Below, piece by piece: positions 62,301 through 64,000 of a DNA stretch of 64,000 bases (the first letter of the stretch is position 1; every line of letters begins with the position of its first letter). The notes beneath the pieces are model-generated. The model did not search any database and was not told the origin of the DNA. It was given only the letters and a program-made list of their open reading frames with translations. The DNA lies in the NCBI GenBank assembly GCA_023038255.1, contig CP082927.1:510146-574145 (forward strand), in the 5' to 3' direction. A program made the translations under genes and the position numbers. Source of the stretch: Candidatus Peribacteria bacterium. Its GTDB lineage: Bacteria > Patescibacteriota > Gracilibacteria > Peribacterales > Peribacteraceae.

Positions 62301-64000
62301 ATGTACAGAGACTATATTCCATCGGAGGTTGAAGCGAAGTGGCGCAAAGCCTGGGCGGATGCCGGGGTGTATGAAACAGATCTGAAAAATGCGAAAGATC
62401 CGTTTTACTCTCTGGTGATGTTCCCGTATCCGAGTGGAGACAAGCTCCACGTGGGTCACTGGTACAACTATGCTCCTGCCGATAGCTTTGCGCGTTACCA
62501 GCGCATGCTCGGAAAAGATGTCTTCAGTCCAATGGGATTTGATGCATTCGGATTGCCTGCAGAGAACTATGCGATCAAAACCGGCGTGAAGCCTGCAGAG
62601 TCCATCAAGAAAAATGTGGAGACAATGGTGGAGCAGCTCTCGAAAATCGGTTGCATGTACGACTGGAAGAAAATGGTGAACACGACAGACCCGTCGTATT
62701 ACAAATGGACACAGTGGCTGTTTTTGCAGATGCATAAGCACAAGCTCGCGTATCAGAAAGAGGGGAATGTGAACTGGTGCCCGAAAGACCAGACCGTACT
62801 TGCCAATGAACAGGTGAAGGATGGATGTTGCGAACGGTGTGGCACAGAAGTGATTCAAAAGTCATTAAAGCAGTGGTTCTGGAACATTTCCAAGTATTCA
62901 CAGAAATTGCTCGATGGACTCGAGACACTCGATTGGCCGGAAAAAACCAAACTGATGCAGCAACACTGGATCGGACGCAGTGAAGGGGCGGAGGTGCAGT
63001 TTGCGATTGAAGGATTCGACGACATCATCAAAGTATTTACCACACGCCCTGATACGTTGTTTGGAGTGACATACGTCGTCCTTGCGCCGGAGCATCCACT
63101 CGTCGAAAAAATCACACCGAAGGATCAGTGGGGAGTGGTTGCGGTGTACCGTGAACAAGCGAAGAAGAAAACCGCGATGCAAGTGGAGCTGGAGAAAACG
63201 AAAACAGGCGTGCCGACCGGTGCGTTTGCATTGCACCCGGTGACTGGTGAAAAACTGCCGATCTGGATTGCGGATTATGCACTGATGAATTATGGAACAG
63301 GAGCGGTGATGGCGGTGCCTGCGCACGATGAACGAGACTTTGCATTCGCCACTGTCTACAAACTCCCGATGATACAAGTTGTCGATGGGACTATGCCCGA
63401 TGCAACTGCCCTGACCGGTGATGGTATTGCTATCAATTCCGATTTCCTCAACGGTCTCAAAACGGCGGAAGTAAAAAAGAAGATGATTGCGTGGCTGGAG
63501 GATAATGATAAAGGCCGCGGACTTATTAACTACAGATTGAGAGACTGGCTCGTGTCCCGTCAGCGTTACTGGGGTGCCCCGATTCCGATTGTGTACGATC
63601 CGGAAGGCAATGCACACGAAATTCCTGAGAAGCATCTGCCGTGGCTTCTGCCGACCGATGTTGAATTCCTACCGACGGGAAAATCTCCTCTCTACGATTC
63701 CAAAGAATTCCGCGAGCGCACAGAAACAATTTTTGGTGCAGGCTGGACGCCCGAGTTCGATACCATGGACACTTTCGTCTGCAGCAGTTTTTACTATCTG
63801 CGTTACCTGATGGAAGGAAATCCGGATGCGTTTGTTGATCCTACACTCGAAAAGAAATGGATGCCGGTCGACATGTATATCGGCGGTCCGGAGCACGCGA
63901 CCATGCACCTCATTTATGCACGCTTCGTCATGATGGCACTGAAGGATTTCGGTTTCGTTTCCCACGATGAACCGTTCCAGCGCCTGGTGCATCAGGGGCT
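62301..64000 (+). CDS. leuS: Leucyl-tRNA synthetase, N-terminal part (cut by window edge)
   Basis: The class I enzyme charges tRNA-Leu and edits mischarged tRNA. The visible ~566 residues include MFPYPSGDKLHVGHWYNY with the HVGH signature (about 41-58), FSPMGFDAFGLPAENYA, NWCPKDQTVLANEQV with two cysteines in CCERC, and the CP1 editing domain (about 225-420: FTTRPDTLFGVTYVVLAPEH, NYGTGAVMAVPAHDERDFAF). After that LRDWLVSRQRYWGAPIPIVY and DTMDTFVCSSFYYLRYL follow. The frame continues past the edge; the KMSKS region is outside. TATACT (62288-62293) lies 7 nt before the ATG and there is no Shine-Dalgarno: a leaderless start. Confidence 0.96.
   Translation, partial: MYRDYIPSEVEAKWRKAWADAGVYETDLKNAKDPFYSLVMFPYPSGDKLHVGHWYNYAPADSFARYQRMLGKDVFSPMGFDAFGLPAENYAIKTGVKPAESIKKNVETMVEQLSKIGCMYDWKKMVNTTDPSYYKWTQWLFLQMHKHKLAYQKEGNVNWCPKDQTVLANEQVKDGCCERCGTEVIQKSLKQWFWNISKYSQKLLDGLETLDWPEKTKLMQQHWIGRSEGAEVQFAIEGFDDIIKVFTTRPDTLFGVTYVVLAPEHPLVEKITPKDQWGVVAVYREQAKKKTAMQVELEKTKTGVPTGAFALHPVTGEKLPIWIADYALMNYGTGAVMAVPAHDERDFAFATVYKLPMIQVVDGTMPDATALTGDGIAINSDFLNGLKTAEVKKKMIAWLEDNDKGRGLINYRLRDWLVSRQRYWGAPIPIVYDPEGNAHEIPEKHLPWLLPTDVEFLPTGKSPLYDSKEFRERTETIFGAGWTPEFDTMDTFVCSSFYYLRYLMEGNPDAFVDPTLEKKWMPVDMYIGGPEHATMHLIYARFVMMALKDFGFVSHDEPFQRLVHQG

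Overview
The window looks like chromosomal DNA of a small-genome bacterium of the Patescibacteria/CPR type, perhaps a Peregrinibacteria-like lineage. This is inferred from gene content, with no database search. Supporting points are tightly packed genes in short units on both strands, the standard code with TGA as a stop, a CPR-style type IV secretion pilin with stand-alone TraG/VirD4-like ATPases, many SLH, sortase, PKD and cysteine-repeat surface proteins, no fatty-acid synthesis genes in view, and a B12-dependent ribonucleotide reductase. Housekeeping genes present are rpsB, tsf, rpsU, gyrB, glyS, hisS, leuS (cut by the right edge), der, ychF, ybaB, mltG and one tRNA-His.

Layout. 1-6.2 kb: a cut membrane-anchored protein, a TrpR-family regulator (YerC/YecD) and hisG, then ribD facing ribE-ribH-ribBA, and an NAD(P)H:FMN reductase. 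6.4-9.8 kb: class II ribonucleotide reductase behind two NrdR-like boxes. 9.9-13.1 kb: two tiny membrane peptides, a hypothetical, an RNHCP protein, a four-helix-bundle cassette flanked by inverted repeats, and ychF. 13.3-21.8 kb: SLH-sortase, TraG-like ATPase 1, a phospholipase-D protein, a lone receiver domain and a cysteine-repeat surface protein. 21.9-28.5 kb: rpsB-tsf with a long leader, a flavin oxidoreductase plus CFA-synthase pair, DUF1232 and glyS. 28.5-34.4 kb: a membrane glycosylation cluster (two GT-C enzymes, a Dol-P-Man-synthase-like GT2, a PMT). 34.8-43 kb: PrsW, a C-terminal processing protease, a baeRF protein, rpsU, gyrB and hisS. 43-56.3 kb: surface functions (caspase-like SLH lipoprotein, PKD/proline-rich protein plus T4SS pilin, M24 peptidase, 3D-domain and RlpA-like wall proteins, TraG-like ATPase 2). 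56.5-64 kb: ybaB, mltG, LOG, a TMTC-like TPR glycosyltransferase, der and leuS.

Two genome-style features recur. First, many genes have an extended -10 element (TGnTATACT or TATAAT) only 6-12 nt before the start codon and no Shine-Dalgarno, implying leaderless or nearly leaderless mRNAs; this was used to choose several starts. Second, gene ends and gaps carry small dispersed repeats: heptanucleotide tandem repeats, GA-rich inverted repeats and hairpins with compensatory stem changes. Some of these supply stop codons.

The most notable candidates are a clan-CD (caspase-like) protease domain fused to SLH-like modules on a lipoprotein, a CFA-synthase/flavin-oxidoreductase pair that could modify lipids, an inverted-repeat-flanked four-helix cassette, a candidate rpsB leader RNA, and a heptamer tract inside ribE.
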